A DNA stretch of 64,000 bases from Sycobia sp. Sy_11. Its lineage: Eukaryota; Arthropoda; Insecta; Hymenoptera; Epichrysomallidae. A program made the translations under genes and the position numbers. The stretch is taken from positions 601,001 to 665,000 of the forward strand of contig JACCIC010000021.1 of assembly GCA_018907035.1 (NCBI GenBank). The letters run 5' to 3'. Numbering within the stretch: the first letter of the stretch is position 1; each line of letters opens with the position of its first letter. Of the stretch, positions 36,411 through 50,299 are shown piece after piece. Below the pieces are notes generated by a model that was given only the letters and a program-made list of their open reading frames with translations, was not told the origin of the DNA and made no database searches.

Positions 36411-36950
36411 AGAGCGAAAAATAGAGAGGCAAGAGTGAGAGTGGAAGCGAGACAGCTAACTGCAGAGAGCTGGAAGCTCGGAATATGGAAGAACGGGCGA
36501 TCCATCAAAATTACCGAAGAGGAAGAAGCGCCGCCGAGCAGTACTGCCGCGTATATATAGTACATATACATTTTTCGGCGCGCAAGCTTTTCGCCTTCTT
36601 ATATGTATTATGTCTACGACGTGTATAATATACTCGCTTTTTCCAAGGAGCTCACTATATGTATGTATATACGTATAAAACGGGCAAACAAAAAAATCGC
36701 GACCTCCCTATATACAGTGCGTGTATATAATATAGGTGTACGGGAATGGATATAGATACAGGCAAGATGGAAACGGGTCTGGAAAGGGGAGCGATGCTTC
36801 TTCTTCATTCTCGACTTCTCTTTCCATCTTGTTCTTTTCTCCTCCTTTATGCTGCGCGTATAATGTAGCAAACGGAAAAACGAAAATTCGTGTATAAACG
36901 AGAGGGAAAATTCATTATGATCGTTAGACGCGAGAGCTGCGCGAGTAGTT

Positions 36951-36955
<5 letters not shown>

Positions 36956-37008
<53 letters not shown>
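36956..37008. repeat. (GA)n microsatellite
   Basis: About 26 perfect GA units. Confidence 0.95.
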
Positions 37009-37009
<1 letters not shown>

Positions 37010-37651
37010 AGAGACTTTTCTCTGCGGGAATGAAAAGAATAATGTCGATAGGAGCTGTTTCTCTCCCCCTTCCTAACCCCGGATCCCTTTCTCTACTTTC
37101 ATTTTTTTTTCTTAATTATCGAGGCACCGAGTTTATTTAATTCACGGTTGTCTGGAAATTCTTTTTCGACTGAATGGAGACGACGATTCATAATAGATGC
37201 ATCCCTTTCCTTTATTTTGCTTAGTTAATTGTTTACATTTTTTTTAAAATTGTATAACAACTTAAATTATTTCATCCATAATAGAAAACTCATAGCTTCG
37301 AAATTTACTAAATGCAGATTCGTCATGAAATCAAAATGAACACAATATAATTTAACATGCATAAAAAGTGTATTTGGTTTTTTCAAAATTCTGTCCTAGC
37401 TTACAGTATTAATATAATGAACAAAATTATTCTTCGCTATAAAATTTTTTTTTTTTGGGTTACTGCAAATAATAAATTTTCCTCCATGATTTAACGAGAG
37501 CTCGAATGGCAAACATTTCATCCAACGGTATCGGATCGAGGCAAATTTACTCAATCGTCAAACTTTGCTCGTTAAAAATCATACTGTATCATCATTTGTA
37601 TTTCCCGTGCTTGACACGTGGGCGACCCAAAAAATTGACAGTGTGTCAAAG

Positions 37652-37652
<1 letters not shown>

Positions 37653-37692
<40 letters not shown>
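37653..37692. repeat. (TA)n microsatellite
   Basis: About 20 TA units; a second tract follows within 25 bp. Confidence 0.95.
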
Positions 37693-37695
<3 letters not shown>

Positions 37696-37713
37696 GCATT
37701 CAAAATATATCGG

Positions 37714-37715
<2 letters not shown>

Positions 37716-37754
<39 letters not shown>
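37716..37754. repeat. (TA)n microsatellite
   Basis: About 19 TA units. Confidence 0.95.
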
Positions 37755-37756
<2 letters not shown>

Positions 37757-39040
37757 GAGATAGTTAGACTGGATTAGTGACAACGAGATTAGCTTGCTGA
37801 CTGCAAGAGGAGAAAAAAGCGGGGCTGCCGTGGAAGAGCCGGCGACGCACGTTGCAAAAGCGCAGTGATAACGGGGACGGGAGAGCGCGGTGACGGGCCG
37901 GAGAGGGTGGGGAGGGCACCGCCCCGCTCGCTATCAGATACACGCTGCATTTTGCGACGGGTTTTTGTTTCGGCCGGTGACGCGTTCCGCGGTGGCTCTT
38001 GACATTTCATACCCCCGTAACTTCGTTCGCTTTTCGAATGCAAAGGGTTAACAAAAATATAGCTTTTATCCCCGCGCGCGTGTACACACCCCGGCTCACC
38101 CCCTGCCTACCCCACCGACAAACGTCGGGGGGGGGGGGGTTGTGTTCTAGCGGTAAATAAAGATTCGCCGAGTTCTGCGTAATTCCGAGGCTCGGCCATT
38201 GTTGCGTGACAAATTTCGGAGTTATATCAGATGAGCGCGATATAGAGTGCGGCGCGTACAGCGCGCGGAATTCGAGACGATGTCGTCGCGTTATTTTGCA
38301 ATTTATTAAAAAACAGACGCACTTCGATTATAAATCCACCCTAAAAATCTTCGGAAGTGAAATTATCGACGTTAAGGATATGCTGACAGCTTGTATAAAG
38401 TTTTGAGAAAAAAAAACTAATTTTACTAAATTTTTATTTCAAAGCTTTCAAAGTAAAAAAATTTGCAAATTACGTTTAAAACAAAAAAAACACTTATATT
38501 CACGAGTGTATACGGAGAATGGGGGGAAAATTTTGCATTTTAAAAATGCAAATTGAATTCTTTATTTTGTATCTTGCAAGTGATATTAACGTTATTTATT
38601 TCGAAATATAACAACAAAGGAATTTAATTTTAACAAAGGAATACAATGTTCGTATGAAATATCAAAGAGATTATCTTTTGTATTATTTCGGAAAGTTAAA
38701 AATTTATATTTATGATTTAGTGGAAGAATTATTGTTTAATTATAAAATTTAATTTTTCATCGTGCAAAGAGCTGCTTTTTAATTACGGAAAAAATAAGGC
38801 ACCTTGATAAAAAGACATTTTTCACGTTTAGCGGCGTTTGTTCGATTTTTGACACAAGGCACAGAGCTCTACATAAATTTACATTGGCAACTGCCAACTT
38901 ATAAACTGTTGTTTCTGTTTTGATCGCGCGAGCGGGCGACCGAGGCGTGGCTCTGGAAACACGAAATAAACCACCAAGAAGTTTAGGACAGAATGAAATT
39001 TACGACGCAATGAGGGCTTGCGGGTGACTAGATCGGTGCA

Positions 39041-39041
<1 letters not shown>

Positions 39042-39089
<48 letters not shown>
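39042..39089. repeat. (TA)n microsatellite
   Basis: About 24 TA units between GC-rich flanks. Confidence 0.95.
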
Positions 39090-39091
<2 letters not shown>

Positions 39092-40012
39092 TGTTCATTC
39101 GCGCGGCGATTCTCGCCCCGGCGGTTGAGCTCCACACACCCACACACACTCACACACATACAAACACGTAGATATAGTCGGCTCTCGTGGATGTAGGCAG
39201 CTATAACCGAGCGTTGCCGCAGAAGCCTTTCGTTAATGAATCCGTCGCGTAGACCGTATCGGTCCGAGAGCTTAAAACCGTTCTGGCATGGGACGGAGAA
39301 AGAAAATCACGGAAATCCCGTTGTAAAACGAATCATTCGCATGCCGCCGTAAATATAATCAAATAGTGGACGAGGAAGTCGCAAAAGACTTTTTATGTGT
39401 TGTAAACAAGGTAAAAAAAAATCATGAAAAATATGGATTTTCCGAAGTCGACTATCGGCCTTTCGATCGATCGAGTTAAAAATACGGACATTAAGGACTG
39501 CTTCCGTGTCGTAAAGCATAACTTTATGGGCTCGCGCGCGCATTCAAATGGCGTTCACTTTTCATACATAATTCTATAGGTGAAAGGGCGTTCGAACACC
39601 CTTCCACGTTAAACAGTTACGGCGGCGCGTGCGATAAGTATAACAATCCATTTGGATCTGCTTCGCTGGACCTAGGGCGCGGCGAATGTACATTTATCGC
39701 GCAACCCCGTAACGCGCTGCTTTACGTCGCGTCGTAGGCGCGAAAAGCACTATTCGCCGCGCATCTTCTCTTGTATGTTTATTGCGCTGTGAAAATTTCG
39801 AATCTGATATATATATATATATATGTATATCGACCAGAAATCGGACCTACCATTGAAGAATCGACGGTTGGTGTAAATTGTTTCACAGGACGATATAAAG
39901 TATTGATTGAAGATGATAAGAATGTAGTAATTTCATCACGAGATATGACATTTCTGCCTTTCTTTGCATTTATTTCATTCTATTTCTCTATTATAGGAAT
40001 GATAACGACGTG

Positions 40013-40043
40013 GAGAGAAAGAGAGCGAGAGAGAGAAGAGAGA

Positions 40044-40118
<75 letters not shown>

Positions 40119-40200
40119 ATAGTTAAGAGAGTAAATAGAGAATAAATAGTTAAGAGAGATAAATATAAAGAGGGGGAAAGAGAGAGAGAGGGAGAGAGAA
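40013..40200. repeat. Long (GA)n tract and derived repeats
   Basis: An imperfect head, then more than 30 perfect GA units to 40114, the longest GA run in the window. It is followed by two copies of ATAAATAGTTAAGAGAG and more GA. Confidence 0.9.
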
Positions 40201-40887
40201 GAGTAGTTTTAATAAACTCGAAAAAAATGACGGAGAGCCGGTTATTAGAAAAGTTAGAGACTGTCCTGGAATTTCGACTTACGAAAAATGAAGGTCGTAT
40301 AAATTAAAACAAGCAGTTTGATATATCGAAATTTTACGGCAATATATATACATATAGGAGTTTTGCAGCGAAAAAGCACTCGAATTTCAAACCCCTTAAC
40401 TCGTTCGGGGCTTTTCCATAAATGTTAGTATATTTCGGCTTAATAAAGCCGAAGTAATTAACGGGCTTAATGAGCAGAGGGAACGCCCGCGCCGTCGCCG
40501 GGCTGCCGCGCGCTCGCTAAATTCCTCCCCTCCTCTGGCCACCCACGCTCTTCCTCCCTCCCCCCACCCATCCTCCACACCTTTCCACCCGGTCTCGCAG
40601 CGCGCACTCGCCACCCTGCTCGCGCAATTCGGGAAAGGTATTGGATTTCGCAAAAAGTAGCAATTTAATTGGTCTTGACTAATTCGCGCGCGCGCGCAAC
40701 CTGGCACGCGTATGTATGTTTATATGTATGCATATATAATAAAATATTAGAATACCAAAACGCCCATTAGCACGTTCATAAAGTACATCGCACAGTGCAC
40801 GTGTCTGGTTGCCGGGGTGTGTTTCGACGTTTCGAGCTGTGAAAGGGGTGGATTTTAAGCTTTTCTCACATCGTGCGTTCCCACCCA

Positions 40888-40923
40888 CTCTCTCTCTCTC
40901 TCTCTCCCACTATCTCTCTCTCC
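40888..40923. repeat. (CT)n microsatellite, interrupted
   Basis: CT units with a CCACTAT break. Confidence 0.85.
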
Positions 40924-41186
40924 CTCATTCTTTTTACATAATACTACAGGCAAACATTAACATTTTCTTCCCCCTTCCTCTTCAACCCTCGTACTCGGCT
41001 CTGATATAACGCACAGGCTGGGGCGGGGGGACCGAGCGCGATGCGCCAAACGAAAATTAAATTACAGTCGGCATATTTTACATTCAATCAACGTCTACCG
41101 TTGCGCCGCGTCGCACCCCGCAAGAGAAACGGGTGGCGAGAGAGTGAATACAGGTTATATTTAAATTACGCTAAAAGCAGTAATTG

Positions 41187-41189
<3 letters not shown>

Positions 41190-41233
<44 letters not shown>
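41190..41233. repeat. (GA)n microsatellite
   Basis: About 21 GA units. Confidence 0.95.
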
Positions 41234-41235
<2 letters not shown>

Positions 41236-41439
41236 AGGAAAGAGCTTTTCGGAAAGTGCTATACTAATACAGTACTGTTACGAATTCCCTGTAATTAGAA
41301 ATTCACGTTCCACGGTACATTTTATACGTGAGAGAAATTGCTGGCATTTGTTAACGCGTCTTTTATACTAAACTCTATATATACATACTGGAGCGACTGG
41401 CATATCTATTCTCTCTGGTACAAGAACGAGTGCCGTGAA

Positions 41440-41441
<2 letters not shown>

Positions 41442-41500
<59 letters not shown>
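41442..41500. repeat. (TA)n microsatellite
   Basis: About 29 perfect TA units. Confidence 0.95.
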
Positions 41501-41503
<3 letters not shown>

Positions 41504-42649
41504 AAAAGGCTTTATATAGTGTCTGGAGCACCTTTCGATCTTCTCGATCAATATAGGTCGATCCACCTTTTTTCGAGAAATAACGTTTTATATAGCTGAT
41601 TGAAATTCAAAATCAACCGGCGTTTGTGCACGGCTCCGTATTAGCATAAAATTTCACAGCTCCGACCCTTTTCGGGGCGGGATACAAACGTGCATTCGCT
41701 GTAACTTCACAAAAAAAAAAAAAAATCAAACACACGTTTCGTCTTATATTTTATTCTTTCAGTATCTCCAAAAAGTCATTTTACCGTTCTGCGGAACGGA
41801 AACGATTTTACTAAAAAAATTTTTCGCTCTCCCGCGAGTCAATATATTGTATAGACGATAGTACTTTTTCAAGTTTTGAGCGTACGAAGTATTCTTTATT
41901 TATTTTTTTAGATTATTAATATACGTCAGATTTTATTCTATCGCTCGTGATTGAAATACAAAAAAATCCTTCCGTTTTGTTTTCATATATGAATTATTGT
42001 CGAATTCCTAATTTATGTACAAATAAGCCTTTATCGACGATTAAAACGATCGCGTGGAAAACGAGAAAAGAGCTTATCGACATACGAACTTTTCGAACGC
42101 TCTACGGTGTTTTTAATGCTGGCATTCATTTAACGGCAAAAAAAGACCCAAAATGAGGCTTCCCCTCAATTTTCGTCCGCGCTGTACGACTTTTTGTTTT
42201 TTAAACTGTAGCTTTTCATTTGTATTTTATTGCCAGCACTCTCCTCGATTGATAATTTCAATTTTTATATAGAAAAAGTGCGGCACGCGTATGCTGTTTC
42301 ATACTGCTCGAACAAAATAATTTTTATATTCTGGACGCTCTATGCCGCGGGATTAATTTAAAATTAATCTAAAAGACGAATCAGGATAAAGTTGAAATTG
42401 AATTGGAAAAATAAATTGGAGAAAAATTATGTATTTCAATGAAATGCTACGAAATATCCTTTGAAGGATTTTACTAGAATTTTCCATAATTACGAAGATA
42501 AATGTAAAAAACGTAATTGTTCTGGGCTTTTACGGATTTGGTCCCGTAGTAATATCATTTTGGATATTTTTTCTCCATTAAAATTTTAAAATAATCGGTG
42601 GTGTGCAAAGTGTTTTTCGAATAACAAACATAAATTTGCTTGGCGAGGA

Positions 42650-42664
42650 ATATATATATATATA

Positions 42665-42740
<76 letters not shown>
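42650..42740. repeat. (TA)n microsatellite with phase slips
   Basis: About 90 bp with three TAATA slips, suggesting several fused or slipped tracts. Confidence 0.9.
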
Positions 42741-42743
<3 letters not shown>

Positions 42744-42949
42744 TAATACATGAAAATTCATAATTATCAATGCAGGGTAAAAGAGTTTTTATCAATTCCA
42801 AGTCAAAAGTAAGAGTTAAAATTTCCGCTACTGAAAATTCATAGTAATCATTGGAATTTGGATAATTTTTTTTCCACCTCAGATGTCACACTGCACGCCT
42901 CCCCCCCCCCCCATCACTTCCCGTTTCACTGCATACCAGCGTTTACGTG

Positions 42950-43178
42950 CGCGACACAGTACGGTCCCGCACCCCCCCCCCCGGCATTCCGCCGAGTGCG
43001 TTTATATCTTGTGCCTGTAGCGCGCACGGCCGTTACTACTCCCGCTCTCGCGCGTTATATAATCGAATATCGGCCGCGCGCGGCTTTGGCCCGTAAGTGT
43101 AGGAGAGGCTGCGCTGCCTTATCCGTCCCTCCACTCCACCCACCTCTCCGGGGACCTGGTCATTGTCACCGGCCGCTA

Positions 43179-43243
<65 letters not shown>

Positions 43244-43740
43244 CTGATCCGCGGACGGCCGTCGTTATTAGACTCGCGGCGCATCGATCGATCCACGCTC
43301 TCGATCGACGGCGGTAGTATTGCGCGCACGTCCGCCTACCCTTCCATCCCTCCCCTCCTCCGCCGCCCCCCGGGCACCCGTGGGCTATATCGCTCTTCTT
43401 TAGCGGGAGAAATCGATCGTCGTTCGGCAGGCCGCTAGCGTCGCTTTGCCGGAGGTATGGAGAAGATTTTTTTCTGTCTTCTATCGCCCTCCCCTCCGAC
43501 TACTTCCCCCGACTCCGAATTCTCAGTGTCTCGCCGTGCGCCCGCGACTGCGCGAAAGAGTCTCTTTTGGGATTACTCGTCGTCGCTTCGCTCGGGTCTG
43601 GTAGGATGAAAGCGCGGGGAGGAGAGGGGGGGAGGGCACCCTCTCCGCGCGTACGAGCACGCGCGTCCTCTCAGTCGATTTGTTTGTTAAGAGGGCGGGT
43701 CTCAAGGGCGCGGGAGGGGGGGAGGGAGGGACGACTCTCG
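42950..43740. other. GC- and CpG-rich island split by a (TA)n tract
   Basis: TATATAATCG at 43054 followed by CCC|GTAAGT at 43092 looks promoter-like, but the spacing is too short for a normal first exon. No coding family was recognised. Confidence 0.4.
43180..43241. repeat. (TA)n microsatellite
   Basis: About 30 TA units between two GC-rich blocks. Confidence 0.95.
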
Positions 43741-44973
43741 GGAATGAATTCGAGCTTTGTCGTTACACTCGAAAGTATAGTTACAGGTAAAATGTACACG
43801 GCCTCAATTAAACAAGTCGGTATCTCACATTTTACGTATTTGTGCTTTATCCATAAAGAGTATATATATATATATCGTTTCGACCGACGCAATGAAAGCC
43901 ACTGTTCGACAGATTGATATTTTTCCGCATACAAAAGCCATATTATTATTTTTCTTTGTCATTAGTTGGCGGAATAAAATGTACAATAGTGGATTGCTTG
44001 TACGTTAAAATAAAAGGAACCTTTGTTTTTCCTCCCCCATCGATTGTTCGTGCATATTCAAACATTTTTTGTAGGGAACATGAGAGACAAATATTGTATT
44101 ATTCGACGAAGATGTCGGAAGCTATATATTTCAAGTCTAAATGTTCAATCTATTTTTTTTTTGTTAGAAAAGCTCATTAAATTTTGAAAAACCCTTCTGG
44201 GAAAGTACAAAAATATTGAAAAACGTAAAATCAAGTCTTAAATTATACTTTCAGCTTGTGAAAATAAAAATGTAAAATGAAATTTTTAATGACTTCCCAG
44301 TAAAGTGCGTATAATGTTTCATAGCTGCAGGAGACGTTAAAAAGTTATTTTAGTAATGAATTTGTCATGAGTACCTTGTACGAAATTTCGTATATAATGA
44401 GTAGATTTGCTTTTCAATTAGGAAAACTATGTTTCATGCTTCCCTGCATATATATATGAAGTAAATATTACTTATTATTAGAAACCTAGACTTTTCTCGT
44501 AAAGTGATATTGATTCATGTTTCTTAGTTTGTTTGTTTTTTTTACACATGGCTTTCGATTAACAGCCAGGAGATAAGGAAATTGAAAAATAAAATCCTAA
44601 GCGAAGAGATCCTTCATGTTCTGAACAAAGTCGCCTTTGTTGGATTAAAAGTACTTTAATGTACACCTTACGTATTTTACATAAAATCAAAATTACATAA
44701 AAGCCCCGTCCAAGAAATAAACTTTTTTTTGGTTCGTTTCAATAAAAAGAAAAATCCTCCCATTTCAGAAAAGAGAAAGAAAGAAACAATCGTTAAATTA
44801 ACGTTATTCCAGGCAAATACAAATCTAGCTGTAATAAACCCAGCGCGATTTTCCGCGCGCCGAAACGGCGAATTCTGCCCACCAGCTATTCCTACAACCT
44901 CTCTTCCAGTTTAAGAGACCCGTGCATTCAGCTTCCGTCCCTGGGCTGCGGATCCCCCTTCTCTCCCTCCTGC

Positions 44974-44975
<2 letters not shown>

Positions 44976-45009
<34 letters not shown>
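44976..45009. repeat. (CT)n microsatellite
   Basis: About 16 CT units. Confidence 0.9.
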
Positions 45010-45016
<7 letters not shown>

Positions 45017-45521
45017 TCCTTCCCCTGTACTCTGGCATTGACGGAACGTACCTCATTCTTGCTTTTATTCCCACCGACGGGGCTAACAAAGCGTTTCTCG
45101 ACGCGAGAGCGCGCGCGCGCGCCTGCGTGCCGACGTCAGATTTCAAATTACTGTCTATGCCCGCACAGTAGTAGCGCAGCGCATCCCATTACTCGCAGAC
45201 GTAGAAAACCAAGGGGAGAGGGCTGTACCGCGGCACGAATTAAAAAGAGAAGGAACTTATATTTTCCAATGAAGAGGGGGAAGGTGGAGATGTAAGCGTA
45301 GTAAACGCGACGATCACGTCGGTGCTTTCTGCGCGCTCTGCGATACGTAGATAATGCATAGAAATATATATCTTCGGTAGCGAATCTCCATTGCTGCGTT
45401 ATACCTTTCGAGATAAGATAAGAGGTGAGGCGAGATGGACGTATTGAAGCGGTTATGTACAGATATCCTGGCCCTGTCCTTTTAGAACGCGAGCGTGCCG
45501 AGAGCTATACTGCTCGCCAGA

Positions 45522-45582
45522 GAGAAAGGGAGAGAGAGAGAGGGTGAGAGAGGGAGGGAGAGGGAGGGAGGGAGGGAGAGGT
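45522..45582. repeat. GA/GGGA-rich purine tract
   Basis: About 60 bp of nearly pure purine with mixed GA and GGGA units. Confidence 0.85.
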
Positions 45583-45749
45583 AGAAACGTACGTAGTAAA
45601 TCGAGCCTTTCGCACTTTTCCCTATCCCCCGCGACTCCCTGACCGCCGACGGGAGCGGCTCTCGGCGTGAAGGAGAGGCTTTTAGAGCCAAGCTCCCCCC
45701 TCCCTCCCCCTCGCTACCCTCCCCTTGAATCGCCTGGTCCAAACCACAT

Positions 45750-46750
45750 AACCACCTAGCCTGTGCCTGGCCGGTTCGTGCAAAGAAGAGCCTCGACGGC
45801 CCGGGGCCGATGGCCGGGAGCCTTTTCGGGCCCTCAATGCCTTCTTCTATGTCCCCATTATGCGCTTTTTGTATTAAAAATATCTCGTTTTTATTGTTAT
45901 CGTTCCTTTCCCAGCGCCGTCCTTTTTTCCGATAGCCTTTATCGCCAAGGCGCCCACGCTTCCTTCCTGTCCCTATCGATGTAGTTTCCTTCCCCAAGTG
46001 GCCACAAAGGCCACTCCGCCACAACCCACCCCCAGCCCCGGTTTTTTCCCCCCCCAGGGGTAATAAACTTTCACCCGGTTCTCCCCGATCCTGTGGTAAT
46101 GGGTGAGTGTGGTGTAGGGGTGCGTGTTTTTTTTGTTGTTATTTTTCTCTCCTGTCTTACTTCTCTGCTCTCTCTGCTCCTCAGTTCTCTGCATCTCTCT
46201 ACGGGGATTTTGCCCGCTCTCCTCCTTGGCACGGCTTTCCCGGCTCTCGTTCTTCTCCTTTTTTCCTCAACTGCGCTCCGATGTCTGGGGTAGGGTGGGC
46301 TATGCCTTCTGGTATCTTGGTTGGTATGTTTCTTCTTTCTTCAACGAAAACCTGAAGGTACGTTGGCGGCCGCGGTGCGGTGCGGTTGCCCCCGCCGGTG
46401 AGTTCACGCAGTCTCGTTTCCCAACTTCCCCCCCCCCTCTGATTACTGCAACTACATCTTTTTTCTCGTATTCTGCCCCCGGCAATGGTTAAATCATCGC
46501 CGCTGAGTCCGGCTTGACCGTTAGATCCTCGGCGGGATGCGAACGCTGGCCCCGGGGGTTGTTTTAAAACGTTCCCCCCCTTGTATTCTTCTTTTTTTGT
46601 ATTACTTACTACATTTTCTTGTGTTCAACCTTTCCCCCCCCGCCCCCCCTTCCCTATTTGGTTTGTTTTTTCTTTTCTTTTTTTTGGTCCCTTCCCCCCC
46701 GCGTTTCCCCCTGCGATCTTTCGCGGCGATAAGGTAATATTGATGGGTAT
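45750..46750. other. Anomalous segment, probable low-quality assembly sequence
   Basis: Base composition changes abruptly: many homopolymer runs of C and T (6-9 bases), doubled letters, and stretches unlike the flanks. Open frames here (for example minus strand 45482-46024) use Gly/Arg/Pro-rich translations of this DNA and match no family. The pattern resembles the degraded end of capillary reads built into a contig. A polypyrimidine-rich natural sequence is the alternative. Confidence 0.35.
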
Positions 46751-48505
46751 TGATAGAGATACTACGGTTCATTCATGAGGATTGATAATTGAAAATTGTT
46801 GGACGCTTTAGGGGTATGATCATTTTTGCTTGTCAATAAAATTACTGTTAATGTTTATTTAGAAATTGATTTTCAATTGAATTATTTAATTTTTTTTTAT
46901 TCAGAAATTGATATTGTTTTGTAGTGTCATGAAAACTCTAAAGATCTGCAAAAATACTGACAGAAAAATAAATAATAGAAGGAAAATAGTCTACTGATCT
47001 ACTTATTTATAATTCACAGGGAAGCAAGGAAAATCTCGAGAAAACCTCATACGCATGTATATTTGATGTCCCAGAATTGTTGGCCAGAAATTATTTGGTT
47101 GGTGAACTTATTTTTTTAAATTATGGAAAATTCATCCCGATTTACTGATAGGCAAGATACCATACGTAAAATACTTCAAAAATGGACGTGGATATAAAAA
47201 TTTGATATTTTTCTATCAATTTAAGCTTAAAAACATAGATTAATATATTATATAAGTAATTAATAGGGACTTGGTCAGATTATAAAGTATAATTTTAAGT
47301 TAGTTGTAAAATAACCTCCATATCTCTAAGGGGGGGGGGGGTGAAAACATCCGCAAACAGATAAATACAAGTTTAATGTACAAAAAAAATCAAATATTGC
47401 GATGTTTCATGTCATGAATAATATGCAACAATTGTTACTACTGAATTTTCGTGATAAAATGCACTACGGTAATCAAGGATAGAACTACCCTTGTGATTAA
47501 GGAATTTGCAAAAAAATGCATCTCAAGCGCACAATAAATGTAATTTCGAAGGGTTCGCGAAAATAAAAAATAAAGCTTACTCGTATTTGATAGCAAATTT
47601 TTTATTTTTAAAAATAAATCTTAATATGCCATGTACTTGCTTCTATTTGAACGGTGAACAAACAAACGATTTTTACGGCGACGCTACGGCGCGTTACAGT
47701 AGATTTTTTTTGTAATTTCGACGATTATTTTAATGACATTTATTTTCAGAATATTTGACATTTACAGCACATCTGACAAATCTGTTCATAATAAGACCTG
47801 TAGCTACCTAACAGAAATTCTCGTCAGGTTTGATAAACAAAAAATTTTCATGGACTGCCTGGGTTCTTTTATCTGGAAATAAGTTTCAAACGTTATTAGA
47901 TCGTCTGTCCTGTAAGAGTTCAAAGGTTCGCATTGCCAATGAATTTAAGTTTGGTAACGGAGGGAACCACTGGCTAATTATTTGTTTTTTTTTTTATTTT
48001 ATTTTAATCATGGGTGGGCCGATCAGTGCGGTGAAGAGATCGTAGGTTCCCGCGAGCTCAGCCACGCGCGCAGCGGCCAGGATTGTATAATAGTCTAACA
48101 TAATTTATGTATGACCGCGGGCGGGGACGAATCTACTAGAAAAATATACACATATGTATACAGAAAATTGCGCGCTAATATATTTTACAATCAACGTTCC
48201 GTTTAAAATTTCTGTAAGGGATTGCACACATTACGTCACTGGGTGTTGCACTGGTATAAAGTTTTAATTCTAAGGACGGTGAACTAAATTATATCGAAAT
48301 TCAACATAATAGATGAAATTCCTTTTCGTTCAAGTTTTGCATACACTAATACGTTTGACTTTGTTATGTGATGGGTTAAATCGAGATATACAGAATGTTT
48401 CTCACAATATAAATCTTTCTTATAAATTAATCTAATGTAGCTTTATATAATGGGCATTTCCATCATTATATACTTACTCGAGTAAATGGACCAATTTAAA
48501 TAAAC

Positions 48506-48556
<51 letters not shown>

Positions 48557-49470
48557 TATTGTCACAAATAAATAATTTGTCTGAATTCAATAAATTTGCT
48601 CTAATTTAATGTAAAGTTTATTAAAATGTCTGAAATTCCATTAAAATACACAGAACTAGTTTATGAGATTCATATAAAATATTTATTCGTGGCTAAACAA
48701 ATAAACGTTTGTTGAAAATTTCGAAATTTTGTATTTCAGCCCATTTTTCGAAAGAAGAGAAAATAAACACTGATGCCGTACATGATTTCAGAAACAAAGA
48801 GAAAATAATTTAAATTACTTTAGTAAAATTTTGCAGAGCAACGAATTTTAGCGAAACAAAAATTGTTAATTTTAAAATTAATTATTACTCAAATTCCACA
48901 TTAAATATATATATAATGCATACTTTTGACATAGCTTGCTTACTCGGTTATTCCATTATAAGTGAAAACCAACTATTTTTGAAAATGTATAACTGAAAAT
49001 TCATCTGCATAACGAGGACGACTCCAACGAAAACCACCCGTATTTCAAACATTATATCCGCGAAAGACGTACAACGAATTTTTAAATTTCGCAGCAAAAA
49101 TTAACGCGTTTCAATTCATTGTGCAGGGATATTTGTCATTTGGCCACGTTAATTTGGACAAAGCACCTACAGATTAATAATAAATAATTAAGTAAGACAG
49201 ATAATAAAGAAACATTGAGAGATATATATAGAATTGATAATATTCAAAGCTTGCTAATTGAGATTAATACGTTTTACGTTATCGCGCCAGATCTCGAATA
49301 TGCGTGGAAATGTAAGTGGATTACATGATTTTTTGCCTCCGAAAATCCACAATAGCAACAAAAAATAATCAAAAAACATTATCGCTACGGTTTAATGCTT
49401 ATAAAATCGGCTCTTACATCCACGCGCGTATAGCAAACCCTTCCTGCGCCTCCTATAAATCTCCAGTTCT
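46750..49470. other. AT-rich unique DNA without genes
   Basis: One (TA)n tract and a run of about 12 G at 47331. No frame above background. Confidence 0.55.
48506..48553. repeat. (TA)n microsatellite
   Basis: About 23 TA units in AT-rich DNA. Confidence 0.95.
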
Positions 49471-49475
49471 CTCGT

Positions 49476-49503
49476 TCTCTCTCTCTCTCTCTCTCTCTCT
49501 TAT
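49476..49503. repeat. (CT)n microsatellite
   Basis: About 13 CT units. Confidence 0.9.
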
Positions 49504-49859
49504 CTCTAAAAAGTTGCGGGTGGGCAGGCGGGTGAGGGGGGGGGCGTGGTGTGACACTCCTTCGAATAGCTCCGAACGTCTTACACATTATACGCATTTA
49601 TTACCAACGCGTCACCGGTGCGGCGTATTACAAGCCGCAGCGCAGCGCCGCGCCGCCATCCGGCTAATTTCCACATCCCGGCGCTCGTACGCTCACGCGC
49701 GCCAGGCAAAAACATCTGTGGCCCCGTACCGCGTACGAGCGTTTCCCGGAATCCGGATCGGATGCGCGACGGGGACCGACGCCCGGGCTCCCTGGAAGGT
49801 TGCCCTCCTTCCGATCGTCGAAATTCGCGCGGTCGGTCCTCTGTGTGTGTGTGTGTGTG

Positions 49860-50240
49860 TGTGTTTTTTTGTTTTTTTTTTTTTTTATTTTGTTTTCCTT
49901 TTGCTTCGCCTTTCCCGCCTCCTGCAACGTTCTCTCCGTTCCTTTTCCCCCCCCCCCCCCCCCCCCCCTCTCCCTCTCCTCGCCTTCCTTCCCCTCCCCA
50001 CCGTCCTTCCCCCCCCCCGCTCCCCGTCCCTCCCCCCTCATCGTCGACCGCCGCCCGGATCATCCCAAGCGCGTGAAAGGCGGCCCCGGGTTTGTTTTAC
50101 ACCCTGCCCTTGGGGTCCGGTTCCCCCCGCTTGGTTGGAAATCCCCCGTTTTTTAAATAATATTCAAAAACCTTTTGGGTGGTCCCCTCGCGGGTCCCCC
50201 CCGCCTGTCCCTTTCCTTCCCCCACACCCCAAACGACCCC
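49860..50240. other. Anomalous homopolymer-rich segment, probable low-quality read end
   Basis: A (GT)n tract runs into about 25 T-rich bases, then a run of about 25 C, then text dominated by repeated letters (CCCTTGGGG, GGTTCCCCCC, AAAAACCTTTTGGG). Stretched homopolymers of every base are typical of late capillary traces. The 323-residue plus-strand frame at 49316-50287 crosses this segment and is not a gene. Confidence 0.45.
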
Positions 50241-50299
50241 CCTTGGGCGCGCATTATTCGCACACGTACTACGTAAATTCTATATAATCTATCATCTAT

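Larger units (their letters stand above)
37010..39040. other. No gene recognised
   Basis: Two (TA)n tracts, a short GC-rich block at 37.8-38.2 kb with a run of about 13 G at 38128, then very AT-rich DNA with a TGCATTTTAAAAATGCA palindrome near 38534. Confidence 0.5.

Noticed and set aside
45482..46024. 180-codon minus-strand frame
   Set aside because: One end is a purine-tract translation and the rest lies in the anomalous low-quality segment; no family is recognisable.
49316..50287. Longest open frame in the window (323 codons)
   Set aside because: It crosses a CT tract, a GT tract and the homopolymer-rich anomalous segment; the translation is Ser/Leu, Cys/Val, Phe and Pro runs with no domain.
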